Shown piece after piece: positions 25,989 through 35,016 of a DNA stretch of 64,000 nucleotides; position 1 is the first letter of the stretch; each line of letters opens with the position of its first letter. The stretch covers positions 62,001-126,000 of the forward strand of contig NZ_CP076563.1 in the NCBI RefSeq assembly GCF_044357945.1, read 5' to 3'. The stretch is from QAND01 sp003150225 (GTDB taxonomy: Bacteria > Bacillota > Clostridia > Christensenellales > QAND01). Made by a program: the position numbers and the translations under genes. The notes below the pieces were generated by a model, which worked only from the letters and a program-made list of their open reading frames with translations, was not told the origin of the DNA and searched no databases.

Positions 25989-26621
25989 TTGATTGAGCAG
26001 AGCATACAGGGATTTGTGGAGGGGCTGGCGGCCTGTGAACCCGTGCCCGGCGGCGGCGCCGCAGCTGCTTTGGCAGGCGGAATGGGCGCCGCTTTGGGCG
26101 CCATGGCCATCCAGTTTACCGTAGGAAAAAAGAAGTATGCCGACCTGCGGGAGGATCTTGAGCGGGATCTGGCTCTTTTGGAGGAGCTGTCCCAGGGCTT
26201 TTTGTCCCTGGTGGAGGAGGATGCCGCCGCGTTTTTGCCCTTAAGCCGGGTATACGCTATGCCCAACGGCACGCAGGAGGAAAAGGAGGCCCGGGAGCTG
26301 GCCATGGAAGCCGCCCTGATGGATGCGGTTCAGCCGCCTCTCGGGATGCTGCGGCTTTGCCGCCGTACCGCCGACGCGTTGGAACGGATTGAACGGATGG
26401 TGTCCCCCTTGATGATCAGCGATGTGGGTTGCGCGGCGACTTTAACCCAGAGCTGCGCGCAGGCTGCTGCGCTGAACGTATTGGTTAACGCCAAGCTGCT
26501 GAGGGACGATACCGTGGCGCAGCGATTGATCCGGGAGACCCAGGAAACCTCCCATCAGGTAGCGGAGATCCTGGGGCCGGTGTATGCTAAGGTGGAGGGC
26601 GCCCTATGCCGCAGATATTAA
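25989..26621 (+). CDS. fchA: Methenyltetrahydrofolate cyclohydrolase / formiminoTHF cyclodeaminase family
   Basis: A 210-residue helical protein with the FTCD_C glycine-rich motif PVPGGGAAAALAGGMGAALG. It converts methenyl-THF to formyl-THF or deaminates formimino-THF. The TTG at 25989 lies seven bases after GGGGAGG and gives the normal family length; upstream codons fall in the terminator. It overlaps folD by 16 bases, so the two act together in C1-THF metabolism. Confidence 0.88.
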   Translation: MIEQSIQGFVEGLAACEPVPGGGAAAALAGGMGAALGAMAIQFTVGKKKYADLREDLERDLALLEELSQGFLSLVEEDAAAFLPLSRVYAMPNGTQEEKEARELAMEAALMDAVQPPLGMLRLCRRTADALERIERMVSPLMISDVGCAATLTQSCAQAAALNVLVNAKLLRDDTVAQRLIRETQETSHQVAEILGPVYAKVEGALCRRY

Positions 26622-27460
26622 AGGGAGCCCCGGTGGCGCGGGATATCCGAGAGGAGTGCGGCAGACGGGCAGCGGCCTTAAGAGAAAGGGGAATCGTCCC
26701 GACCCTTTGCATCCTGCGGGTGGGAGAGCGGCCCGATGATGTTGCCTATGAGGCCAGCGCCATGAAGAAGTGTGAGCAAGCGGGGGTTCGCGCTATCAGC
26801 CGGGCGCTGCCTGAGGGTGCGGACACCCAGGGACTGTTGGCAGCCGTGGACCGGTTGAACGAAGACGACAGCGTCCATGGCGTGCTGCTGCTTCGTCCCC
26901 TGCCGCGGGGGGTGGACGAAGATGCCGCTAAAGAGCGTCTTTTGCCGCAAAAGGATGTGGATTGCATGGGGGACGGGAACCTGTACCGTGTTCTGGGAGG
27001 CGATGAGAGCGGGTTTTTGCCCTGCACGCCTCAGGCTGTGGTGCGCATCCTCGATCACTACGGAATCTCCCTTGAGGGGAAGGAAGCGGTGGTCATCGGC
27101 CGGAGCTTGGTGGTGGGGAAGCCTCTATCCATGATGCTTTTGTCCCGGAACGCTACCGTTACTATCTGCCATAGCCGTACCGCCAATCTGGCGGAAGTGT
27201 GCCGCCGTGCCGATGTATTGGTTTGCGCCGCCGGTGTTCCCGGTATGGTGGACCGTACCTTCGTAAAGCCCGGCGCCATTGTGGTTGACGTGGGCATCCA
27301 TCTGGACGGGGATGGGAAGCTCACCGGGGACGCACGATTTGACAGCGTCCAGGAGGTGGCGGGAGGAACCACCCCTGTGCCGGGCGGCGTGGGGAGCGTC
27401 ACCAGCTGGCTGTTGGTGGAGCATGTGATCCGTGCTTGCGAGACCGCAAAAGCAGAATAG
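26606..27460 (+). CDS. folD: Bifunctional methylenetetrahydrofolate dehydrogenase/cyclohydrolase
   Basis: A 284-residue FolD. The catalytic YxxxxxK reads YEASAMK near residue 50, the NADP motif GRSLVVGKPLSMML and C-terminal GGTTPVPGGVGSVTSWLL are intact. LLLRPLPRGV and KDVDCMGDG replace the QLPLP and KDVDG forms of enterobacterial FolD. This variant I associate with clostridial homologues, some of which have a separate cyclohydrolase, consistent with fchA upstream. Confidence 0.95.
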   Translation: MPQILKGAPVARDIREECGRRAAALRERGIVPTLCILRVGERPDDVAYEASAMKKCEQAGVRAISRALPEGADTQGLLAAVDRLNEDDSVHGVLLLRPLPRGVDEDAAKERLLPQKDVDCMGDGNLYRVLGGDESGFLPCTPQAVVRILDHYGISLEGKEAVVIGRSLVVGKPLSMMLLSRNATVTICHSRTANLAEVCRRADVLVCAAGVPGMVDRTFVKPGAIVVDVGIHLDGDGKLTGDARFDSVQEVAGGTTPVPGGVGSVTSWLLVEHVIRACETAKAE

Positions 27461-27477
27461 GGAAGAGGGGGAAATCC

Positions 27478-28041
27478 ATGGACCGCTATGAGGAACTGGT
27501 AAAGGAGATCGCGCTTTGTAAGAACTGCGTTCTGCATGAGGAACGAAATATGGCGGTGGCCGGTTCCGGCAGCATCGGCGCCGACCTGATGCTCATCGGC
27601 GAAGGCCCGGGAGCGGAGGAGGATAAGAATGGCGTTCCCTTTGTGGGAGCTGCCGGCCGGCTTCTGACGGATATGCTGGACGCCGTGGATATTGATCGGA
27701 ATAAGCTGTATGTTACCAACATCGTAAAGTGCCGGCCGCCCAAGAACCGTACGCCCAAGGACGAGGAGGCTGCTGCCTGCCTGCCCTATCTACAGCGGCA
27801 GTTGGAGATCGTCGATCCCAAGGTGATTTTATTGTTGGGGGCCACCGCCCTCCGATATGTTCTCTCGCCCAACCTTAGGATTACCCGGGACCGGGGAACC
27901 TGGCATCAGGTGGACGGGCGGTGGATCATGGCCACCTTCCATCCCGCCGCTCTGCTGCGGGATCCCCGGAAGAAGCCGGATTCCTTTGACGATATGGTAT
28001 CGTTGAAGCTGAAAATCCGAGAGCTGGGGCTAGATGTTTAA
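27478..28041 (+). CDS. udg: Type 4 (iron-sulfur) uracil-DNA glycosylase
   Basis: A 187-residue family 4 glycosylase. Cluster cysteines CKNCVLHE open the protein and the uracil pocket motif GEGPGAEEDKNGVPFVG follows; VTNIVKCRPPKNRTP and the late FHPAALLRDP motif with catalytic histidine are present. It removes uracil from deaminated DNA. The ATG at 27478 follows GAGGGGGAAATCC; 17 bp separate it from folD. Confidence 0.94.
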   Translation: MDRYEELVKEIALCKNCVLHEERNMAVAGSGSIGADLMLIGEGPGAEEDKNGVPFVGAAGRLLTDMLDAVDIDRNKLYVTNIVKCRPPKNRTPKDEEAAACLPYLQRQLEIVDPKVILLLGATALRYVLSPNLRITRDRGTWHQVDGRWIMATFHPAALLRDPRKKPDSFDDMVSLKLKIRELGLDV

Positions 28042-28078
28042 GAATATGAATAGTATGAAATAATTCTGTAATATGTTA

Positions 28079-28114
28079 AATAGCCAAAAAACCATGGTTT
28101 TTTGGCTATTTTCT
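28079..28114 (+). terminator. Intrinsic terminator after the glycosylase gene
   Basis: ATAGCCAAAAAACC-AT-GGTTTTTTGGCTAT followed by TTTTC; perfect arms. Confidence 0.85.
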
Positions 28115-28138
28115 CTTAAATGCTCCGTTTGATGGCGT

Positions 28139-28167
28139 TTGACGGGGATTTGATTGTGGTATAGAAT
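28139..28167 (+). promoter_or_regulatory. Promoter of the SH3/PG-binding protein gene
   Basis: TTGACG (28139-28144), 17-bp spacer, TAGAAT (28162-28167). A small AAGGA-AAAA-TCCTTTTTT hairpin follows in the leader at about 28189. Confidence 0.5.
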
Positions 28168-28222
28168 TGACGAGAAAACGAATGCTAAGGAAAAATCCTT
28201 TTTTGGAAATAGGAGGAAGGTT

Positions 28223-29575
28223 TTGAAGAAACGGATTCTGGGCACATTGGGAGCCGCCGTGGCGGCCATGGCGGTCTTCGTCACGCCGCTTCATAGGGCT
28301 GGGGCCGTGGAGCAGAATGCGGCCGCTGGGGAGGATCCCGCCGTTTTGGCGGAGGAGATTGCCCTGGGGAATATCTTCCTGTTTCCGGACGAGCCCGCCG
28401 CCGCTTCCGACGTGATCCCGGTGGACAATCCGGAGCCCGCTTCCGAACCCGCCGTTACCGAGGCGCGGGCCAAAGAGGAAGCCCAGGTGCGATCCGGCGC
28501 CAGCGATGAGGCGGAGGCGGTCTTTACCATGCATCAGGATGAGACCGTCCAGGTGCTGGAGCAGGCCGACGGCTGGTGCAAGGTGAGCTATGGCATCATT
28601 GAAGGCTATCTTCCCGAAGACCAGCTCTTTGTTTTGACCCAGGAAGGATATGACGGCACCGTAATGAAGGACGGCGCTGTGATCCGTCAGGCTGCTGAGG
28701 CCGAAGCTGCCGAAGTGGGCAAGCTTTACACCGGCAACGGCGTGCGGGTTATGGACTATCAGAACGGATGTTACAAGGTGTCCTACAAGGACGCAGTGGG
28801 ATATGTGGAGGCCGCCAGCCTGAAACTGGAGGGAGACTTTACCGCTGAGGCCGAGGTGCGCTATCTTAAGAGCGGCATGAGCGGCGAGGCGGTGGTCAAG
28901 ATGCAGAAGGAGCTGGCCAGCCGCAATTACTTTACGGGGGAGGCCACCGGAACCTTTGGGGACCTGACCGTAAAGGCGCTGAAGGAATTCCAAACCGACG
29001 CCAAGGTAACCGCCTCCGGCGAGGCGGACGCTAAAACTCTGGAACTGTTGTACGCGGACAACGGCATCAAGAAAGTGATTCCCACTCCTACGCCTAAGCC
29101 CACTCAAACGCCTAGCACTGGCGGCAGCAGCAATGTGCCCGCTACCCAGGTGAAGGGCAAGGTGCAGCTGGTGGATTGGAGCATCATCAACCGGACCATT
29201 CCTCGGGGATATACCGGGCTGCAGGTCATCGATGTGCGGACGGGCATCTCCTTTAACGCCAAGCGCAAGGGCGGCACCGTCCATATGGATACCGAACCCC
29301 TGACCGCCGCCGATACCGCCAAGCTGAAGCAGGCATACGGCGGAAGTTGGAGCTGGGCCCGCCGTCCCGTTTGGGTGGTGTATAACGGCAACTACTATGC
29401 CGCTTCCATGAATGGCATGCCCCACGCCGATTCCACCATCTCCGACAACAACTTCCCGGGTCATATCTGCATCCATTTCTTAAACAGTGAGACCCATGCG
29501 GAGCCAGGCATTCCGCAGAAGGTTGACCCGGCCCATCAGGCTTGCGTTCAGGAAGCCTTTAACGCTGGGAAGTAG
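28223..29575 (+). CDS. Secreted SH3-like and peptidoglycan-binding protein with conserved C-terminal domain
   Basis: A 450-residue protein: signal peptide (~1-28), two bacterial SH3-like repeats (~75-205), a peptidoglycan-binding domain (~210-275, LKSGMSGEAVVKMQKELASR), a TPTPKPTQTP linker, and a ~140-residue C-terminal domain. That last domain has GLQVIDVRTGISFNAKRKGG, WSWARRPVWVV, SMNGMPHAD, GHICIHFLNS and a late HQ pair, which look like a catalytic set, but I cannot name its family with confidence. The TTG at 28223 follows AGGAGG by six bases. Likely acts on or binds the cell wall. Confidence 0.85.
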   Translation: MKKRILGTLGAAVAAMAVFVTPLHRAGAVEQNAAAGEDPAVLAEEIALGNIFLFPDEPAAASDVIPVDNPEPASEPAVTEARAKEEAQVRSGASDEAEAVFTMHQDETVQVLEQADGWCKVSYGIIEGYLPEDQLFVLTQEGYDGTVMKDGAVIRQAAEAEAAEVGKLYTGNGVRVMDYQNGCYKVSYKDAVGYVEAASLKLEGDFTAEAEVRYLKSGMSGEAVVKMQKELASRNYFTGEATGTFGDLTVKALKEFQTDAKVTASGEADAKTLELLYADNGIKKVIPTPTPKPTQTPSTGGSSNVPATQVKGKVQLVDWSIINRTIPRGYTGLQVIDVRTGISFNAKRKGGTVHMDTEPLTAADTAKLKQAYGGSWSWARRPVWVVYNGNYYAASMNGMPHADSTISDNNFPGHICIHFLNSETHAEPGIPQKVDPAHQACVQEAFNAGK

Positions 29576-29587
29576 AAGCAAGGCATG

Positions 29588-29620
29588 ACGGCCGGCAGCA
29601 CCCGCTGCCGGCCGTTTTTT
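29588..29620 (+). terminator. Intrinsic terminator
   Basis: ACGGCCGGCAGC and GCTGCCGGCCGT arms around ACCC, followed by a T run. Confidence 0.92.
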
Positions 29621-29631
29621 GTTTGCTGGGG

Positions 29632-29660
29632 TTTCCAGGTGGAATTCCATGGGCTATAAT
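29632..29660 (+). promoter_or_regulatory. Promoter of sbcDC
   Basis: TTTCCA (29632-29637), 17-bp spacer, TATAAT (29655-29660). Confidence 0.5.
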
Positions 29661-29681
29661 CGGAGCAAAGGGGGAACGGGA

Positions 29682-30875
29682 ATGCGTTTTTTGCACTGCG
29701 GCGATCTGCATATCGGCGCCGGCCGGGGAGACGGACGGGAGGAGGATTTTGCCACCGCATTTTTGGAGGTGGCTGCCCTTGCCGTCGATCGGCAGGTGGA
29801 TTTTGTGCTCATTGCCGGCGATTTGTTTGATCGCCGGGAGATCAATCCTCAGGCTTTAGGACAGGCCTCTCGGGGCCTGGGGTTGCTGCGGCGGGCTGGG
29901 ATCCCGGCCTATGCCATTGAGGGGAACCACGACAAAGCCCTCTATGTGGACCGGGAATCCTGGATGGATTATTTGGACCGGGAGGGGCTGCTCCACCTTT
30001 TGCGCCGCCCGGAGGGGGAACGCCTTTATCTGTCCTATGAAGAGGGGGGAAACGTAGCCTACTGCGGGAAAACGCGCATTGTAGGGCTCCCATACGCCGG
30101 AACCCGCACCCGGGAATTGGTGGAGCGGCTGACGGAAGAGATCCCCTCTTATGATGGGTTTACCATCGTTATGCTCCATTGCCCGGTGGGCAGCCAAATG
30201 GCCATGGATAACGCTTATCTTCCCTCACAGGTGGTGGAAGCCCTGGGGGAAAAAGCGGAGTATATCGCTTTGGGGCATATCCATACCGCTTATCGTCATC
30301 TGGACATCGCTTACAATCCTGGGGCCCCGGAAAGCGTTCGCCTTGAAGAGGGCATTGGCGGGGAAAAGGGGGTTTACCTAGGAGAGGTTGGTCCAGAGGG
30401 CCTCCGGGTGGAATTGATTCCCATCCGCCGCCGGACTGCCGTCCGGGGGGAAGCGCTGCTGACCCCTTATATGGATGTGCCCGGCGCAGAGACCGCGATC
30501 AAAAGAGCCCTTGCGGAGACGGTTCAGGAAGCTGGAGCGCTGGTATGCCTGCGGGTACGGGGAGAGGTATCCTTTGATCCCGCTCACTTGGATCTATTGG
30601 ATGTGCGGGCCTATGGCCGGGAGCTGGGGATCAAGATGTTAGATCTCCAGATCCGGCTGCAGAACCGGGATTCCCTGGGAAGCGTTGCCATGGACATGGA
30701 GGAATTGGAGCGGGAGGTTCTGTCCACTCTTTGGCGGGAGAAGGGGTTTGAGGAGGAACGGCTGGTGGAGATGACCCTTCAGCTTAAGGAACGGATTCTG
30801 GAGGATCGCAACGCCTATGCCGAGATCGCCCAGGATGTGGAGCGGTTTGCCATGGAGAGGAGGGAGCAAGCGTGA
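29682..30875 (+). CDS. sbcD: Exonuclease SbcD (Mre11-type nuclease)
   Basis: A 397-residue calcineurin-like phosphoesterase. Metal motifs in order: CGDLHIG, AGDLFDRRE, EGNHD, LHCPVG and LGHIH. It forms a complex with SbcC that opens hairpins and trims double-strand breaks. The ATG at 29682 follows GGGGGAACGGGA. The stop overlaps the sbcC start by GTGA. Confidence 0.93.
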   Translation: MRFLHCGDLHIGAGRGDGREEDFATAFLEVAALAVDRQVDFVLIAGDLFDRREINPQALGQASRGLGLLRRAGIPAYAIEGNHDKALYVDRESWMDYLDREGLLHLLRRPEGERLYLSYEEGGNVAYCGKTRIVGLPYAGTRTRELVERLTEEIPSYDGFTIVMLHCPVGSQMAMDNAYLPSQVVEALGEKAEYIALGHIHTAYRHLDIAYNPGAPESVRLEEGIGGEKGVYLGEVGPEGLRVELIPIRRRTAVRGEALLTPYMDVPGAETAIKRALAETVQEAGALVCLRVRGEVSFDPAHLDLLDVRAYGRELGIKMLDLQIRLQNRDSLGSVAMDMEELEREVLSTLWREKGFEEERLVEMTLQLKERILEDRNAYAEIAQDVERFAMERREQA

Positions 30876-33691
30876 TCATCCAGCGGCTGGCACTGAAAAA
30901 CGTCAAGAGCTATCGGGAGGGGGTCATCGACTTTGCCCCTGGTGTGAACCTGATCTGCGGGGAGAACGGGGCGGGGAAGAGCACCATCATCGAAGCCATC
31001 GGGTTCGCTTTGTTTGGGGTACAGCCCCCCATGAAGAAGGAGGAATTCATCCACAGCGGTCAGAAAAGCTGCCTGGTACAGGTGTGGTTTTCCGCGGGGG
31101 GACGGGAATATCGGGTGGACCGCTCCATGCGGGCCAGCGGAGGCGGTGAGCGCTGGGAGGTATATTTTGGGGAGGAGCAGATGGATCTCCATAACCGGGC
31201 CGATGTGCTTCCCTTCCTGCGGGAGGCTATGGGGATTGCCCCTAGCATCGATCTGGACGAGCTGTTTTCTCAGATGATCGCCATCGGTCAGAATGAGTTT
31301 TTGACCCCCTTTCTCATGACCCCAGCGCGCCGTATCGCGGAATTCAACGGAATCCTGGGGGTGGAATCCTACCGCCGAGCCAGCGACGCCCTGCTGCCTG
31401 CCGAGCGGCAGATTGAGGAAAGGGTTCGGGATCTGCGGATGGCGATGGAGTCCCTTCGGGAGAGCCAAGAGCGTCTTTTGGAGTATGAACAGGGTTTGGC
31501 GGCGGCTCGGGAAACCCTAACGGCGGCTCAGGCTCAGGGAGAGCGGGCAGCCCAGCGCGCTTCCATTGCAGGGGAGCTGGAAACCCTGACGGAGCGGATT
31601 CAAAACCTTGAGGAAAGTCGAAAGAGCCTGCAGGAACGGGTGGAGCGGGCGGAGGACGCCGGTATTCGAACCGGCGCTCTGGAGACGGAATACAGGGAAT
31701 ATCGTACCTTGGAGGAGGAACTGGCTCGGCTGCTGGAGGAAAGCCGGATCCTTACCATCCAATGGAAGGAACAACAGGAGTTGGCCCGACGCCATGGGGA
31801 AGCCACCGCCCGGGCTGGAGAGCGCCGAAGCCGGGGGAAATGGCTATTGGAGGAGGCAGAGAAGGAACGCAAGCGGCTGGAGGAGGAAAAGGAGGTCTGT
31901 TCTTGTTCCATAGAGGAAGTGGCCTTGGAGGTATCCACCGCTCGGGATATAGCGGAGAAGGAAGCGGAGGCTCACCGGCGCGCTGAGGACGCGGCCGCTG
32001 GGGGGAGCGCCATCCGATACGCCGGTCGCCGGGGAGCGGAGCTGCTGGAGGAACGCAGCCGCGCCCGGGCGCTGGCCGGAAAGCGAACGGAGCTGCTGAC
32101 GCGGCGGGAGGCGCTCCGCTCAGAACAGAGCCGGATGGAGCGGCTGGCCCAACGGGAGCGTATCCTGGGGGAAACCTCTGTACAATTACAGGAGCGGATC
32201 GCCTACATGAAGCAGGGCGCGGCACAGATGGCGTCGGGCACTTGCCCGGTGGCGGGGGTTCCATGCCCGCTGGGGGAGGGGACGGAACCCTCCTTTCTGG
32301 AAGCCCGTACCGCGGAATTGACCGAGGAGCTGGCGGCCCTACAGGAAGAACGTATGGATGTATCCCAGGCGCTGGCGGAATCCAACCTAACCGAGGCCTT
32401 TTTGGCGCTGGAACGGGAACTCACCCAATGCGCCCAAGGAGAAGCCCAGGCGATGGAGCTGACGGAAGCCATGGAGGAATTGATGCTGGGACTGCGGGAA
32501 TCCTTGGCTCCGGAGGAGCAAGTTGCCCTGGAACGGTTTCTGGACGTCCTACCGGAGGAGGGTTTGCCGGAGTTTGAGGGATGGGCTCAGGAAATTGCCC
32601 AGGAACGGGAAAAGGAAGAGCGCCGCCTTAGGGAAGAACTGGATGGAGCACGGCAGATCCTCCGGGATGCTGAAACCCGGCATGAGCGGCTGAAGGAGGA
32701 GCTTTCCGCTCTGGACAGCCGTTTAGCCGATTGCCTGAAAAAGCAGGAGGAAGGGGAGCGTCTTTTAGAGGAGGCTGGGGCGCTGGAGTTGGAACTTCAA
32801 ACGGAGGGGTATCGGGAGGAGGCTCTGAAGTTGGCGGAAGAGGCCTATGCCCAGGTCATGGCGAAACAAAACGCCTGTGCCCAGAGGATGCAGACGCTCC
32901 GGCCAGTGTATGAGGAGTACCGAATCCAGCAAAGCCTGGCACAGACGGCGGATTCCCTGAAACGGGAGCGGAAGGCGGCGGATGAGGAACTGGCGGCCTT
33001 GGAAGAACGCCGGGGGCGTCTGGTCCATGCGCTGGAGGAGCTGGGATCCCTGGGGGAATCCGCCCAGAAATTGCGGCAAATGGCTCAGGAGGCGGCTCTT
33101 GCTGTGGGCCAGGCCCAGGAAGCGGTCAACGGCGCTCAGGCCCGGTATCAAGAGGCGGAGGAGCGGGCCGGCCGGTACCGGATGCTCCAAACCCAAGCGC
33201 AGGAGAAGGAACGGGCGCTTTCGTGGATGGGGGATCTTCGGGATGTGCTGAAACGGGCGGGCGGGCCCATGGCTCGGGCCATTCGGGAGCGGGTCTCCGC
33301 TCGGGCGGGAGAACTCTACCGCTCCATATCGGGGGAATCGGGACAGCTTAGATGGGAGGAGTCCTTCGACATTTTGATTGGGGATACCTTGGGCGGGATG
33401 TACCGCCAGAGGAGGTTTGGACAGTTGTCCGGCGGGGAGAAAATGACCGCCGCCTTGGCGGTTCGCTTGGCGTTGATCCAGACCTTTAGCAGCCTGTCCC
33501 TGGCTTTTTTTGATGAGCCTACCAGCAATCTGGACGCCCAACGCCGGGGCCGGCTGGGGGAGATGCTCCCCCGGGCGGTGGAGGGTTTTGACCAGCTTTT
33601 TCTCATTAGCCATGACGACGCATTTTACAGTATAACTGAAAATGTTGTGTATTTGGAAAAGACTTCCGGGGGTACCATAGTACGGGAATAG
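30872..33691 (+). CDS. sbcC: Exonuclease subunit SbcC (Rad50-type SMC ATPase)
   Basis: A 939-residue SMC-like ATPase: Walker A CGENGAGKSTI near residue 32, two long coiled coils, a hook region GTCPVAGVPCPL near 450, the signature QLSGGEKMTAALA near 850 and Walker B LAFFDEPTSNLD near 880. The hook cysteines are spaced CX6C rather than the classic CXXC. It powers SbcD nuclease on DNA ends. GTG start overlaps sbcD. Confidence 0.93.
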   Translation: MIIQRLALKNVKSYREGVIDFAPGVNLICGENGAGKSTIIEAIGFALFGVQPPMKKEEFIHSGQKSCLVQVWFSAGGREYRVDRSMRASGGGERWEVYFGEEQMDLHNRADVLPFLREAMGIAPSIDLDELFSQMIAIGQNEFLTPFLMTPARRIAEFNGILGVESYRRASDALLPAERQIEERVRDLRMAMESLRESQERLLEYEQGLAAARETLTAAQAQGERAAQRASIAGELETLTERIQNLEESRKSLQERVERAEDAGIRTGALETEYREYRTLEEELARLLEESRILTIQWKEQQELARRHGEATARAGERRSRGKWLLEEAEKERKRLEEEKEVCSCSIEEVALEVSTARDIAEKEAEAHRRAEDAAAGGSAIRYAGRRGAELLEERSRARALAGKRTELLTRREALRSEQSRMERLAQRERILGETSVQLQERIAYMKQGAAQMASGTCPVAGVPCPLGEGTEPSFLEARTAELTEELAALQEERMDVSQALAESNLTEAFLALERELTQCAQGEAQAMELTEAMEELMLGLRESLAPEEQVALERFLDVLPEEGLPEFEGWAQEIAQEREKEERRLREELDGARQILRDAETRHERLKEELSALDSRLADCLKKQEEGERLLEEAGALELELQTEGYREEALKLAEEAYAQVMAKQNACAQRMQTLRPVYEEYRIQQSLAQTADSLKRERKAADEELAALEERRGRLVHALEELGSLGESAQKLRQMAQEAALAVGQAQEAVNGAQARYQEAEERAGRYRMLQTQAQEKERALSWMGDLRDVLKRAGGPMARAIRERVSARAGELYRSISGESGQLRWEESFDILIGDTLGGMYRQRRFGQLSGGEKMTAALAVRLALIQTFSSLSLAFFDEPTSNLDAQRRGRLGEMLPRAVEGFDQLFLISHDDAFYSITENVVYLEKTSGGTIVRE

Positions 33692-33738
33692 GATTTGTGG
33701 TAAAATACAAGGAATGACCAAGGATAAGGGATGAGAAC

Positions 33739-34923
33739 ATGAAGAAATCCACAGCCTTTTTGATGGCGCTGGCTTGTTTGTTGATCGGGTGTTTTGGCAC
33801 CTATTTGATTACCACCGAGGTGCTTAGCGGCGGGGAGGGGGAATCCGGAGCCCTGGCCAAGGGAATGGAAGAACTCTACTGGTATCTGGACACCTCTTAT
33901 TATCAGGACGCTGATTTGGAGCAGGTGAACGTGGGGGCTTATAAGGGGGCTATCACCGCCTTAGGAGATCCTTACTCCGAATATCTTACCACCGCGGAAT
34001 ACAACAGCATGCTGGAAGAGGAATCGGGGGAGTACAGCGGCATTGGGGTGACCGTATCCATTGATCAGACTACCGGATATCCCTATGCGGTAATCGTCCA
34101 TAAGGGCTCTCCTGCGGAAGCGGCGGGGGTGCAGGTAAACGACCTCTTTATGGCCATCGATGGGACGCCCATCGACACCACCAAAAGCCTGAGCCAGATT
34201 GCCTCGGAGCTCAAGGGGGAGGAGGGTACTAAGATTGTGGTTACCGTCTACCGGGATAATGCTCCCATGGAGATTGAGATTACCCGGGGCCATGTGACCA
34301 TTGACAAAGTGGAGTACCGTCTGCTACCGGACGACATTGGCTATCTGAAGATCCTGGAGTTCAATGGGAATTGCATAGAGGGCTTTGATCAGGCCATCGC
34401 TTTTTTCCAGGCTCAGGGGGTTCGAGGAATCGTCCTCGATCTGCGGGACAACCCTGGCGGCTATGTGGATTACGCTACGGCCATTGCCGATGCGCTTTTG
34501 CCGGCTGGGGACATCGTTACCACTCGGGATAAGCAGAGGAGGGAGCAGACCACCCGCAGCGATGCCAAGACTTTGGGGCTGCCCATCTCGGTGCTGATGA
34601 ACGCCGGATCGGCTTCCTCCAGTGAAATTCTGGCGGGCGCTCTCCACGATAACGAGGTAGGGGAGATTGTTGGGGTAACCAGCTTTGGAAAGGCATTGGT
34701 TCAGCGGTATTACCCTCTTCGGGATAGCGATGGATTTTTGAAGATCACCATTGCCAGCTACTTTACCCCCGGAGGAACGGACATCAACGGCAAGGGTATC
34801 GAACCCGATTATGAGGTGGAACTGGCGGAAGAGCAGGTGCTGAAGCCCTCCACCCTAACCGATGAAAACGATTTGCAACTGAAGAAGGCCATCGAGGTGC
34901 TAAAACCCCGTATGGCCCAGTAA
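33739..34923 (+). CDS. ctpA: S41-family carboxyl-terminal processing protease
   Basis: A 394-residue protein with an N-terminal membrane anchor (~3-22), a PDZ domain (~95-175, AVIVHKGSPAEAAGVQVNDL) and the peptidase S41 domain. Catalytic serine is in NAGSASSSEILAGAL and lysine in TSFGKALVQ. It cleaves extracytoplasmic proteins from their C-terminus; relatives act in spore signalling and wall hydrolase control. Upstream, TTTGTGGTAAAAT (33694-33706) is an extended -10. It starts 47 bp after sbcC. Confidence 0.93.
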   Translation: MKKSTAFLMALACLLIGCFGTYLITTEVLSGGEGESGALAKGMEELYWYLDTSYYQDADLEQVNVGAYKGAITALGDPYSEYLTTAEYNSMLEEESGEYSGIGVTVSIDQTTGYPYAVIVHKGSPAEAAGVQVNDLFMAIDGTPIDTTKSLSQIASELKGEEGTKIVVTVYRDNAPMEIEITRGHVTIDKVEYRLLPDDIGYLKILEFNGNCIEGFDQAIAFFQAQGVRGIVLDLRDNPGGYVDYATAIADALLPAGDIVTTRDKQRREQTTRSDAKTLGLPISVLMNAGSASSSEILAGALHDNEVGEIVGVTSFGKALVQRYYPLRDSDGFLKITIASYFTPGGTDINGKGIEPDYEVELAEEQVLKPSTLTDENDLQLKKAIEVLKPRMAQ

Positions 34924-34931
34924 AATGGATG

Positions 34932-34959
34932 AAAAACAGCGCTTCGGCGCTGTTTTTTT
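34932..34959 (+). terminator. Intrinsic terminator after ctpA
   Basis: AAAACAGCGC-TTCG-GCGCTGTTTTTTT. Confidence 0.9.
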
Positions 34960-35016
34960 GTATGGAGGGAAAAGGGCGAATGTTTTGTCTTGGATGAGGC
35001 TCTCGCTTTACCGGTA

